From positions 1 to 11,844 of the forward strand of contig JAFCZZ010000020.1 in assembly GCA_019314085.1 (NCBI GenBank): a DNA stretch of 11,844 nt. The letters are read 5' to 3'. This document shows positions 5,937 through 11,631 of the stretch, piece after piece. Origin of the DNA: Deltaproteobacteria bacterium (lineage in GTDB: Bacteria > Desulfobacterota > Syntrophia > Syntrophales > UBA2210). The position numbers and the translations under genes were made by a program. Each line of letters opens with the position of its first letter. Within the stretch, counting starts at the first letter, position 1. Under the pieces are notes generated by a model, which saw only the letters and a program-made list of their open reading frames with translations, searched no databases and was not told where the DNA came from.

Positions 5937-6564
5937 GAGGGCAATAGTCTGTGACGATCAGCCGATATCTGGGGCTACCCTTTTCCACGAAGGGCGGTAT
6001 CTGACCAGCTGGATAACGCCGGGAAACCTGGAGGTCCAGCGTAAGTATAAGGCACTCACTGGCAACCTCTCCCTCAAGGACAAAATTATCTCCTGCTGGG
6101 GCTATGTGGCTAAACAAATCCGCTATCGGCAATTTATCACCAGCAGGGTTTCAGTCGATGGCAGAACTTTTGTCCAGAAGGACGCCTGGTTAGACCCTGC
6201 TCAGGTGATTCGCGCAGGGGTCGGGAACTGTATGAATCGTTCTGTTCTTCTCACCTCTTTGCTCAGGCAAGCCCTGTCATCGGAGCAGGTCTATACCGTC
6301 CTGGGCAATATAACCGGCGACGGGCATGCCTGGGTTCTGGTTCGGCTAGACCAGGACTATATCCTCGAGACGACATCACCTAACTTGAGCTCTTGCTTTA
6401 TCCCAGCTAGTTCTGTTGAAGCCTACGAACCTGTAATTTTTTTCCAGGATAAAGGAGTAAAATACTTTCCTGAGAAGAGCCTCCATGAGCCCTTCTCTAA
6501 TTGCTTTTGCATCCATTGGTTAGAGCAATATTTGGAGGGACGAGCATGCCGAGATTATATTTGA
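5923..6564 (+). CDS. Transglutaminase-like superfamily protein (213 aa)
   Basis: The core fits the papain-like transglutaminase fold: Cys103 in a GVGNCMNRSVLLTSLLR helix, His135 in GDGHAWVLV, and an acidic third position, Glu149, in DYILETTS where many relatives have Asp. Members act as cysteine proteases, peptidases or acyl-transfer cross-linkers; substrate and direction are not visible here. An ~80-residue N-terminal part (with WGYVAKQIRYRQF) and a ~60-residue tail surround the core. No signal peptide is present. The start is GTG at 5923, with AAGGAG about 9 nt upstream and a 14-nt overlap with the preceding gene. Its position within a run of small membrane and surface-type proteins suggests it acts on them, for example by cross-linking or processing; this is inference. 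Confidence 0.8.
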   Translation: MESIERAIVCDDQPISGATLFHEGRYLTSWITPGNLEVQRKYKALTGNLSLKDKIISCWGYVAKQIRYRQFITSRVSVDGRTFVQKDAWLDPAQVIRAGVGNCMNRSVLLTSLLRQALSSEQVYTVLGNITGDGHAWVLVRLDQDYILETTSPNLSSCFIPASSVEAYEPVIFFQDKGVKYFPEKSLHEPFSNCFCIHWLEQYLEGRACRDYI

Positions 6565-6584
6565 AAGCAGTTGAAACGGAGTAG
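6546..6584 (+). other. Possible 12-codon leader peptide ORF
   Basis: ATG at 6546 follows GGAGGG (6534-6539) with ideal spacing and encodes MPRLYLKAVETE before TAG at 6582-6584, overlapping the end of the transglutaminase-like gene. The next gene begins 7 nt later at 6592. It may serve translational coupling, or be a relic of an older start of the downstream gene. Confidence 0.3.
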
Positions 6585-6591
6585 TGTAGTT

Positions 6592-7029
6592 ATGGCCTGG
6601 ACATTATTAGCAAGTGGGGAAAGCGCTGAGGAACTGCAGGCATCAGCTCCTGATATAGACCTGCCAGCAGGGACTAAAATGAGGCTGGAAATAATTACCA
6701 AAATTCCTGTTGCCCCGTTGGCTGACCTGTGGGGGGCCGAGTGGGTCATTGACCGAATGCTTGATCAAGGTGAGGCCGAGATAGTGGATGTTGAGGGTAT
6801 TGGCTGGAATAAGATTGTGGTCCACATGGTAGCTAGAGGTGCCTGGGTTCCCATTATTATCGGGGTAATCGTTGCTATCTGTGCCTACTTCGGCTGGCAG
6901 TGGTTCAAGGAAATCAGGCTATTCGCTGAAAAGATAGGTCCGGTAGCTTGGGCAATTATTGCTCTCATTGCTGCTGGCATGGCTATTCCGCTGGTAAAGA
7001 GATTACTTGAAAAGAAGGAAGCAAGGTGA
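6592..7029 (+). CDS. Two-span membrane protein (145 aa)
   Basis: Residues 1-83 are a soluble domain with strand-like segments (KMRLEIITKIPV; EAEIVDVEGIGWNKIVVHMV). Hydrophobic spans follow at about 85-105 (AWVPIIIGVIVAICAYFGW) and 115-135, joined by a short charged loop (KEIRLFAEK), with a basic end (KRLLEKKEAR). This predicts an inner-membrane or virion-membrane protein with both ends on the same side. No family is recognised. I place the start at ATG 6592 with GGAG at 6578-6581; a TTG at 6571 is an alternative. Its TGA overlaps the GTG of the next gene, indicating coupling. Confidence 0.78.
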   Translation: MAWTLLASGESAEELQASAPDIDLPAGTKMRLEIITKIPVAPLADLWGAEWVIDRMLDQGEAEIVDVEGIGWNKIVVHMVARGAWVPIIIGVIVAICAYFGWQWFKEIRLFAEKIGPVAWAIIALIAAGMAIPLVKRLLEKKEAR

Positions 7030-7700
7030 AGAAGGAAGAGAAGGTAGCCATCGCGGTTGGGGCAGCGGCAGCAGTAGGAGCAGGGGCTTATTATTTGCTT
7101 AAACCAAAGGTTGAGGAAGTTCCGCCAGAAGAAGTTCCCCCAACAGGGTGGATATTGGCTGGGGAGGTAATAGTAGATGTCCCGGTAGGGTTAGCACCCC
7201 CGGCAGGGTGGATATTGGCTGGGGAGGTAACAGTAGATGTCCCGGTGGGATTAGCACCCCCGGCAGGGTGGATAGTGGCTGGGGAGGTAACAGTAGATGT
7301 CCCGGTGGGATTAGCACTCCCGGCAGGGTGGATATTGGCTGGGGAGGTAACAGTAGATGTCCCGGTGGGATTAGCACCCCCAGCAGGGTGGATATTGGCT
7401 GGGGAGACAGAGGTAACCGTTCCAGTGCTGGCTCTGATTACCTTTACTGTCTACCTAGTTAATATTCCCTCATGGCTTATGCCTGTATCATATTGGTATA
7501 TAATATGGCACAGTAAGGCGTATGGGGTAGTAGGTATCACCTCACCCATTAAATTGGCGAATGTAGAGCCGAGCGGAGTTATGAAGGTTGTTGTCAAGAC
7601 AGCGACAGGATTCTATAACTTTACTAGTAAAAGCGTTACTCTTGTTGATGGGGGGGTGTATAATTTTGATTTGACCACTCTGACTGTCGCGAGGAGGTAA
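7026..7700 (+). CDS. Membrane-anchored protein with 20-residue tandem repeats (224 aa)
   Basis: The N-terminus (MKKEEK) is basic and is followed by a hydrophobic Ala/Gly/Val span at 7-25, so the protein is probably anchored with its bulk outside. A Pro/Glu hinge (26-39) leads to four full repeats and one degenerate repeat of 20 residues (pattern TGWILAGEVIVDVPVGLAPP), from about residue 40 to 130. The C-terminal ~90 residues are rich in aromatic and beta-type segments with no cysteines and form a separate domain. It resembles a stalk or fibre with a distal head; no known family is recognised. It starts with a GTG that overlaps the previous TGA. The next gene's Shine-Dalgarno is formed by its last two Arg codons. 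Confidence 0.82.
   Translation: MKKEEKVAIAVGAAAAVGAGAYYLLKPKVEEVPPEEVPPTGWILAGEVIVDVPVGLAPPAGWILAGEVTVDVPVGLAPPAGWIVAGEVTVDVPVGLALPAGWILAGEVTVDVPVGLAPPAGWILAGETEVTVPVLALITFTVYLVNIPSWLMPVSYWYIIWHSKAYGVVGITSPIKLANVEPSGVMKVVVKTATGFYNFTSKSVTLVDGGVYNFDLTTLTVARR
7144..7406 (+). repeat. 60-bp in-frame tandem repeats (4 full copies plus a partial fifth)
   Basis: Units start at 7144, 7204, 7264 and 7324, with a partial fifth from 7384 that diverges after 7406 through what looks like a 6-nt insertion. Copies two to four differ at only a few bases. Since 60 is a multiple of three, unit number can change without breaking the frame. Confidence 0.95.
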
Positions 7701-7702
7701 TT

Positions 7703-8032
7703 ATGGCGTATAGTTTTTCTACTGAAGGCTTGAGGGCATACCCCCAAAAGGAAGCATATTTGTCTGGAGAGAATATTTCTCTTGTTGTTGAGGGAGATAT
7801 TGTTTTCAGGGGCTTCAGTAAGACTGATGTCCGCTGGGCGGGGCGAGTTACTGTGTATGATGAGAATAACAGGCAGATAGCTCCGCCGTACGAGGATAGT
7901 TTCACCAACACCCCTGTCGAGCTACTTGGAGGGGTAAGTAAGAGACCTATTGACTGCTTGTTTAGCAATATAGCCAAGCAAAGCAGCACTGGGCGTCGAT
8001 TTCTTGTTCAGGTTGCGGGAAAGACTGAGTGA
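7703..8032 (+). CDS. Hypothetical small strand-rich protein (109 aa)
   Basis: The 109 residues look like a small beta-sandwich, with strand-like segments ISLVVEGDIVFRGF, WAGRVTVYDENN and RRFLVQVAGK, one cysteine (DCLF) and no signal peptide or membrane span. No family is recognised. The Shine-Dalgarno AGGAGG (7692-7697) lies in the last codons of the repeat protein gene, and the ATG follows its stop by 2 nt, so the two are co-translated and may form one surface structure. It is the last gene before the 340-nt gene-free stretch with the stem-loops. Confidence 0.75.
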   Translation: MAYSFSTEGLRAYPQKEAYLSGENISLVVEGDIVFRGFSKTDVRWAGRVTVYDENNRQIAPPYEDSFTNTPVELLGGVSKRPIDCLFSNIAKQSSTGRRFLVQVAGKTE

Positions 8033-8036
8033 TAGC

Positions 8037-8066
8037 TTGACAATTCACATGGATATGCCTTAATCT
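8037..8066 (+). promoter_or_regulatory. Possible promoter ahead of the stem-loop region
   Basis: A perfect -35 TTGACA stands at 8037-8042, just 5 nt after the preceding stop. The best -10 is TAATCT (8061-8066, 18-nt spacer, three of six consensus bases), so the element is uneven. Transcription would begin near 8073, placing all three stem-loops in the first 260 nt of the RNA and leaving about 300 nt of leader before the gene at 8375. Confidence 0.4.
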
Positions 8067-8086
8067 ATAGCTAACTGAATAGTCAC

Positions 8087-8131
8087 AAGCCGGGAGGAAT
8101 CGAGTTGCTGGAAAGTTCGGCCTCCCGGCTT
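8087..8131 (+). terminator. Stem-loop 1: 11-bp perfect stem, 23-nt loop
   Basis: AAGCCGGGAGG (8087-8097) pairs exactly with CCTCCCGGCTT (8121-8131), followed by TCTTTCT. The pyrimidine tail makes it terminator-like, though the loop is much longer than usual. It is the first of three similar structures in a stretch (8033-8374) that holds no gene. Confidence 0.6.
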
Positions 8132-8154
8132 TCTTTCTAGCAGAGGTTCTTCCC

Positions 8155-8180
8155 GGGCTAGCGAAGAGGGCTAGCAAAGA
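8155..8180 (+). repeat. 13-bp tandem direct repeat with CTAGC core
   Basis: GGGCTAGCGAAGA (8155-8167) is followed at once by GGGCTAGCAAAGA (8168-8180), 12 of 13 identical; a looser copy, CTAGCAGAGG, lies at 8138. They sit in the spacer between stem-loops 1 and 2 and run into the left arm of stem-loop 2. Possible protein-binding site. Confidence 0.5.
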
Positions 8181-8228
8181 GAGGGTGAGCACTTCTAGGC
8201 TGAAGAGTCTGGGAGCTCACCCTCTCTT
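8177..8228 (+). terminator. Stem-loop 2: 14-bp perfect stem, 24-nt loop
   Basis: AAGAGAGGGTGAGC (8177-8190) pairs exactly with GCTCACCCTCTCTT (8215-8228), followed by CTTTTCGG. The loop contains a small inner pairing, CTTC (8192-8195) with GAAG (8202-8205). It starts 45 nt after stem-loop 1 ends. Confidence 0.6.
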
Positions 8229-8273
8229 CTTTTCGGCCGAGGTGCTCATCTACCGCTAAGGTCGAGGCGGTTA

Positions 8274-8327
8274 AAAGAGGCAGGCACACAACCTTAGGAT
8301 TTAAGGTCTCGAGGTGCCTGCCTCTTT
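8274..8327 (+). terminator. Stem-loop 3: 14-bp perfect stem with a nested 6-bp hairpin
   Basis: AAAGAGGCAGGCAC (8274-8287) pairs exactly with GTGCCTGCCTCTTT (8314-8327), followed by CCTTATTTCT. Within the 26-nt loop, ACCTTA (8291-8296) pairs with TAAGGT (8302-8307). It starts 45 nt after stem-loop 2 ends. Its GGCAGGCAC arm resembles the arm of the terminator at 5499. Confidence 0.6.
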
Positions 8328-8374
8328 CCTTATTTCTAGGGTTGGTGCCTGCAACAAAAAACGGAGGTGTTTGA

Positions 8375-8740
8375 ATGATTAGGATTATCGAGGATGTAGT
8401 TGTTCCGTTGGGGGTAGTGGGTGCTGACTTCGGCACCGAGTATCTCGACCGGGACAAGACCGCAGAGGAGACGAGGGTCAACCCTATAGTGGGCACAGGT
8501 CTTTTTGCTGCCGGTTATGTCCTGAGCGCGCTCGGCATCGGGGGCAACTACACCAAGAACATGGGCATAGCCTCCATGGACTGGGGTATCCACTCCATCA
8601 AGAGCCTGGTAGAGGCGAGAGGGATCGCGTCGTCTCGCTCCAGCTCTAGATTAGCTATGCGAAGAAGGGTGTCTGAGTCAACAATAGTTTCCCCGGGTGC
8701 TACCCGCTCAGAGGAAACAGTTAGCTTGATTACCCCGTAA
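8375..8740 (+). CDS. Small membrane-associated hypothetical protein with basic Ser/Arg-rich region (121 aa)
   Basis: Residues 5-19 (IEDVVVPLGVVGADF) are mildly hydrophobic and 37-56 (PIVGTGLFAAGYVLSALGIG) form a likely membrane span. A second half follows with a Ser/Arg-rich basic stretch at about 82-100 (ARGIASSRSSSRLAMRRR) that could contact nucleic acid or phosphate groups, and an acidic/Thr end. No family is recognised. GGAGGTG about 6 nt ahead supports the ATG. It is the first gene after the three stem-loops and precedes the paralogue array by 48 nt, so it is probably expressed with it. Confidence 0.75.
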   Translation: MIRIIEDVVVPLGVVGADFGTEYLDRDKTAEETRVNPIVGTGLFAAGYVLSALGIGGNYTKNMGIASMDWGIHSIKSLVEARGIASSRSSSRLAMRRRVSESTIVSPGATRSEETVSLITP

Positions 8741-8772
8741 CAAAATACCTTCGCCTATTTAGGGTGGAAAAG

Positions 8773-8783
8773 AGGAGGTGATC
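8773..8783 (+). promoter_or_regulatory. Extended Shine-Dalgarno of the first paralogue
   Basis: AGGAGGTGATC is an 11-nt perfect complement of the conserved 3' end of bacterial 16S rRNA (GATCACCTCCT), 5 nt before the ATG at 8789. Such length is rare and points to heavy translation, as expected for an abundant structural protein. Confidence 0.8.
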
Positions 8784-8788
8784 TAAAT

Positions 8789-9400
8789 ATGGCGTTTACC
8801 AACACAATTTTAACCCCGGTACAGGAGCTAGCTGCTGGGCAAGTTTCCGCTATTCGGAATGCGGTTATCGATGCGGTGGTTCGCAAGGCTTCCAGAGAAC
8901 TGGCCCTCCCCGAGGAGAAGCTGGTGGTGAGGGACATCAGGGCCTACGATGACCTCGGCTTCGGCAACAACACCGACTACATGGCCTCAGCCACCGCCAC
9001 TAACGTTTGGGGGACATTTAAGTCCACCGATAGCTACGTGACCAGTGCCGCTGGCGGCGGCGCCTTTTGCGATGCCATCCCGGACAATACCACCATGGCT
9101 GATGACCGCTATGTAGCCCTCTACGGTGTCAGGGACTGGAGAATAGCCAGGCCGACCATCCCAGCCAACAACGTCTCCCTGATTAGGTTTACCATCGGCG
9201 TTGCCGACCGTTGTATCTGGGACCTGACCAAGTGCGAGGCCTACAAGAACTTCATCGCCGGGATAACCCCTTCCGCGGTAGTTATTCCTCCCAAAGCTCC
9301 GTATCAGATCTCCCCTTATCTCATTGCCGACAGCATACAGGTATGCCTTCAGCTGATGGGGGTAGTAGTCGAGCCTGTGGGGATTTTAGTAACACCGTGA
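8789..9400 (+). CDS. Tandem paralogue A, putative abundant structural protein (203 aa)
   Basis: First of four homologous proteins. All share an N-terminal LIPVQEL-type strand, a helix with AIRN (21-24 here), a VVRDIR strand followed by DDL (46-56), a variable centre (57-105), then DRYVALYGVRD (106-116), IWDL (143-146), PSAVVIP (161-167) and a closing GVVVEP. The last ~70 residues are mostly strand-like. No signal peptide or membrane span is present. This copy is the most divergent in its second half (PPKAPYQISPYL where others have PQNT) and has four cysteines. The family is unknown to me; a capsid or surface-layer role is inferred from tandem paralogy, the very strong ribosome site and neighbours. 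The centre may be an exposed variable loop. Confidence 0.85.
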   Translation: MAFTNTILTPVQELAAGQVSAIRNAVIDAVVRKASRELALPEEKLVVRDIRAYDDLGFGNNTDYMASATATNVWGTFKSTDSYVTSAAGGGAFCDAIPDNTTMADDRYVALYGVRDWRIARPTIPANNVSLIRFTIGVADRCIWDLTKCEAYKNFIAGITPSAVVIPPKAPYQISPYLIADSIQVCLQLMGVVVEPVGILVTP

Positions 9401-9410
9401 GGAGGTCGAG

Positions 9411-10028
9411 ATGAATAGAGCAATACAGACACAATTAATACCAGTAGTAGAACTTGCCCCAGGAACAGTAGCTAGAATCCGAAATGAAGTCATTGCTCAG
9501 GTCGTAGCAATGGCTTCAGCAGAGCTTAACCGGCCACCTGAGGACTTTGTTGTCCGAGACATCAGGCCCCAGGATGACCTGGACTGGCTTTCTACCACCG
9601 ATGTGGTAACCTCTGCCATTACCACTGAGACCTGGATTGGCACCAGTGATGATAGCAAGGTCTATGGTCAGTTTAAGGGAGCCATAACCTCAGCCAGCAC
9701 GGTGATGGCTGACAACAGGTGGATTGCCATCTACGGTGTCAAGGATATGAGGTCTGCCCTGGCCACCATCGTTGAGCCAGCGCTGTCCATGCTTAAGTTT
9801 GAGGTCGGTGGAAATGACCGGGCTATCTGGGATTTGATGAATATGTACGCTTATCCCAATGCTATGGCTGCGGTAAGTCCTTCAGCGATAATCATTCCCC
9901 AGAACACCGGCTTCCAGATATATGTCTATGGTGGGCTGTCGGATGATGGTGCTTCCACCGATGTTGCTCAATATATTGTCCTTGAGGGCGTGGTAGTGGA
10001 GCCCAGGGGCAAGGTCTTATCACCTTAA
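9411..10028 (+). CDS. Tandem paralogue B, putative structural protein (205 aa)
   Basis: It shares with the preceding protein the opening QLIPVVELAPG, the helix with RIRNEVIAQVV, VVRDIRPQDDLDW (47-59), DNRWIAIYGVKD, RAIWDL, and the ending PSAIIIPQNT to GVVVEPRGKVLSP. The centre (60-110) differs strongly from copy A. It has no cysteine, unlike copies A and C. GGAGG lies in the 10 nt between the previous stop and the ATG. It is closest to copy C, with exact DNA matches of 17 nt near the start and 20 nt near the end. The fold is unknown; secondary-structure alternation would fit a single jelly-roll, but I cannot prove it by eye. Confidence 0.85.
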   Translation: MNRAIQTQLIPVVELAPGTVARIRNEVIAQVVAMASAELNRPPEDFVVRDIRPQDDLDWLSTTDVVTSAITTETWIGTSDDSKVYGQFKGAITSASTVMADNRWIAIYGVKDMRSALATIVEPALSMLKFEVGGNDRAIWDLMNMYAYPNAMAAVSPSAIIIPQNTGFQIYVYGGLSDDGASTDVAQYIVLEGVVVEPRGKVLSP

Positions 10029-10041
10029 GAGGAGGTAGAAG

Positions 10042-10635
10042 ATGCCAGCATTAACACAATTAATACCAGTCCAAGAACTTGCCCCGGGTGCTGTGGCCGC
10101 TATCAGGAATGAGGTGGTTAACTTTCTTCTGGCCAAGGCCTCTTCGGAGCTGAAGATGGGTCGAGACTTGCTCATCGCTCGAGACCTGAGGCCTCAGTCA
10201 GACCTGGATTGGGGCTCTGATGCCACCACCGGGTTGGCCAAGACAGCACTGACCACCGACATCTGGAACCTTACCTCTGATGACTCGTTGAGCGGCTATC
10301 TGCCATTGATAACATCGGCGAGCACGGTAATGGCTGACCAGAGGTATGTGGGAATATTTGGCTTGAGGGACACCAGGATGGCTCTGGCTACCCCCATTGC
10401 CCAGGTAACCTCGCTGTGGAAGTTTGACGTGGGTCACTCGGTTAAGGCCATCTGGGACCTATCCAAGTGTAATGCCTACAAGTCTATGATATGTGGGGTA
10501 AGCCCGTCAGCGATAATCATCCCTCAGAACACCTATTTCCAGATATACGGCTACTCGATAGCTACCAACACGGCACACTATGTCCTGCTTGAGGGCGTGG
10601 TAGTGGAACCGAGGGGCAAGGTTATAAGTCCATAA
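10042..10635 (+). CDS. Tandem paralogue C, putative structural protein (197 aa)
   Basis: It opens with TQLIPVQELAPGAVAAIRNEVV, has ARDLRPQSDLDW in the position of the shared VVRDIRP motif, DQRYVGIFGLRD in the middle, KAIWDLSKCNAY, and closes with PSAIIIPQNT and GVVVEPRGKVISP. Two cysteines lie around residue 140-155, as in copy A. AGGAGG precedes the ATG and 13 nt separate it from copy B, so both belong to one transcript. It is the likely duplication partner of copy B. The function is inferred from the array as a whole, not from a recognised domain. Confidence 0.85.
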   Translation: MPALTQLIPVQELAPGAVAAIRNEVVNFLLAKASSELKMGRDLLIARDLRPQSDLDWGSDATTGLAKTALTTDIWNLTSDDSLSGYLPLITSASTVMADQRYVGIFGLRDTRMALATPIAQVTSLWKFDVGHSVKAIWDLSKCNAYKSMICGVSPSAIIIPQNTYFQIYGYSIATNTAHYVLLEGVVVEPRGKVISP

Positions 10636-10639
10636 AAAA

Positions 10640-10664
10640 TCTTCTGGTCCTAAAAGGCAGAAGA
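10640..10664 (+). other. Small intergenic hairpin between paralogues C and D
   Basis: TCTTCTG (10640-10646) pairs exactly with CAGAAGA (10658-10664) around an 11-nt loop that itself contains CCT/AGG. No T-run follows, so it is not a clear terminator; it may be an RNA processing or stability element that sets the level of the last paralogue. Confidence 0.4.
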
Positions 10665-10678
10665 AATGGAGGTAAATA

Positions 10679-11206
10679 ATGGCGACTGAAGTGCAGTTGA
10701 TCCCGATGCAGGAGCTTGCCACCGGGCAGGCGGCTGCCATTAGAAACGGCGCCATTGCTGCGGTTGTGCGCGAGGTAAGCAGGAAGCTAAGAATCAGCCC
10801 TGAAAAGCTGGTGGTGAGGGACATTCGCCCCAAGGATGACCTGGACTACACCTACGCCAGCTGGTATGAGAGGACAGGTGCCACCGCGGCTCAGTATGAA
10901 ACCATGAGCTCGGGGACGATGTCCGACCGGAGGTTTATCGGTCTCTACGGGGTTAAGGATGATACCGAGGTCACCAACGTTACCAAGATAAGGATAAAGG
11001 TGGGCAACTCCATTAAGGCAATCTGGCACCTGCAGAACCTCTACAGCAATGATGGTTCCAGGATCGGGCTTTCTCCATCAGTGGTGATTATTCCCCAGAA
11101 TACCCCGTACACCATCGAGAGGTATGTTCACAATGCCACTTCCCCTGCCCAGATTGTGCTCAAGGGTTTTGTAGTGGAGCCTTATGGGAAGGTTCTATCA
11201 CCGTAA
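10679..11206 (+). CDS. Tandem paralogue D, putative structural protein, short form (175 aa)
   Basis: It carries VQLIPMQELATGQAAAIRN, then LVVRDIRPKDDLDY (44-57), DRRFIGLYGVKDD, SIKAIWHL, PSVVIIPQNTPYTIERY and GFVVEPYGKVLSP. It is 22-30 residues shorter than its siblings, almost all from the central variable region, which makes it the minimal form of the fold. It has no cysteine. GGAGG precedes the ATG. The 43-nt gap upstream, larger than between A-B and B-C, holds a hairpin, so this copy may be expressed at a different level. If the array builds a shell, a small form alongside large forms would recall the paired small and large capsid proteins of some tailless viruses; that is analogy only. 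Confidence 0.85.
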   Translation: MATEVQLIPMQELATGQAAAIRNGAIAAVVREVSRKLRISPEKLVVRDIRPKDDLDYTYASWYERTGATAAQYETMSSGTMSDRRFIGLYGVKDDTEVTNVTKIRIKVGNSIKAIWHLQNLYSNDGSRIGLSPSVVIIPQNTPYTIERYVHNATSPAQIVLKGFVVEPYGKVLSP

Positions 11207-11223
11207 AATTGAATAAAGGTCGT

Positions 11224-11260
11224 CTCCTATGAATGGAGTGCGGAAAATAACCTATAGGAG
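11224..11260 (+). promoter_or_regulatory. Inverted repeat able to hide a Shine-Dalgarno
   Basis: CTCCTAT (11224-11230) is the exact reverse complement of ATAGGAG (11254-11260), which contains the ribosome site of the gene at 11267. A competing local pairing, CTCC (11224-11227) with GGAG (11234-11237), would free it. Pairing is short, so the effect is uncertain. Confidence 0.4.
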
Positions 11261-11266
11261 GTAAAA

Positions 11267-11617
11267 ATGGCTGTACGTCATAAATTTTCAGGCTACAATG
11301 ACGAGGCTCTGACCACCACGGTTAAGAGCATCTCAAGCGACGCCGACTTCGCTACCAAGGGCAGGGTCTTCTGGCTCAAGGGCATATCAATTTCTAACAC
11401 CCATGCCTCAGAGACCGGCCTGGTAGACCTCTATGACCAGGATGAAGGCGCTATCGTTGCTGCTAACCAGAGAGGGTCGATACTGTGTCCGCCCAATTCA
11501 ACCACGGTGGTTGATTACCCTGCCCCGGGCATCAAGTTTGCCACTGAGGTCGGGGCGGTGCTAACCAATGGCACTGTCGGCGCCTATGATGTTCTGGTAA
11601 CCGGCTACGAGGAATAA
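11267..11617 (+). CDS. Small beta-rich putative structural protein (116 aa)
   Basis: The product is almost wholly strand-like: RVFWLKGISISNTHASETGL at 33-52, then LVDLYDQDEGA, a loop with RGSILCPPNSTTVVDYP (69-85), GIKFATEVGAVLTNGTVGAY (88-107) and a closing DVLVTGYEE. This layout resembles small beta-sandwich head or decoration proteins of phages, though I cannot name a family. It has one cysteine (74) and no signal or membrane span. GGAGG (partly inside an inverted repeat) stands before the ATG. It follows the paralogue array by 60 nt and is followed after 14 nt by another structural-looking gene. Confidence 0.78.
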   Translation: MAVRHKFSGYNDEALTTTVKSISSDADFATKGRVFWLKGISISNTHASETGLVDLYDQDEGAIVAANQRGSILCPPNSTTVVDYPAPGIKFATEVGAVLTNGTVGAYDVLVTGYEE

Positions 11618-11631
11618 ATAGGAGGTAAGTT

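Noticed and set aside
7144..7406. CRISPR array
   Set aside because: Units are contiguous with no unique spacers and encode protein.
7099..7462. Open frames on both strands across the 60-bp repeats
   Set aside because: A stop-free repeat whose length is a multiple of three keeps shadow frames open; the plus-strand frame at 7026 has the anchor, coupling and sensible domains.
8033..8374. tRNA or attachment site in the gene-free stretch
   Set aside because: No cloverleaf, anticodon arm or TPsiC-like sequence is seen; the stems are simple hairpins.
8158..8593. Minus-strand frames over the stem-loops and the following gene
   Set aside because: No ribosome sites, and they run through inverted repeats and opposite a gene with a strong Shine-Dalgarno.
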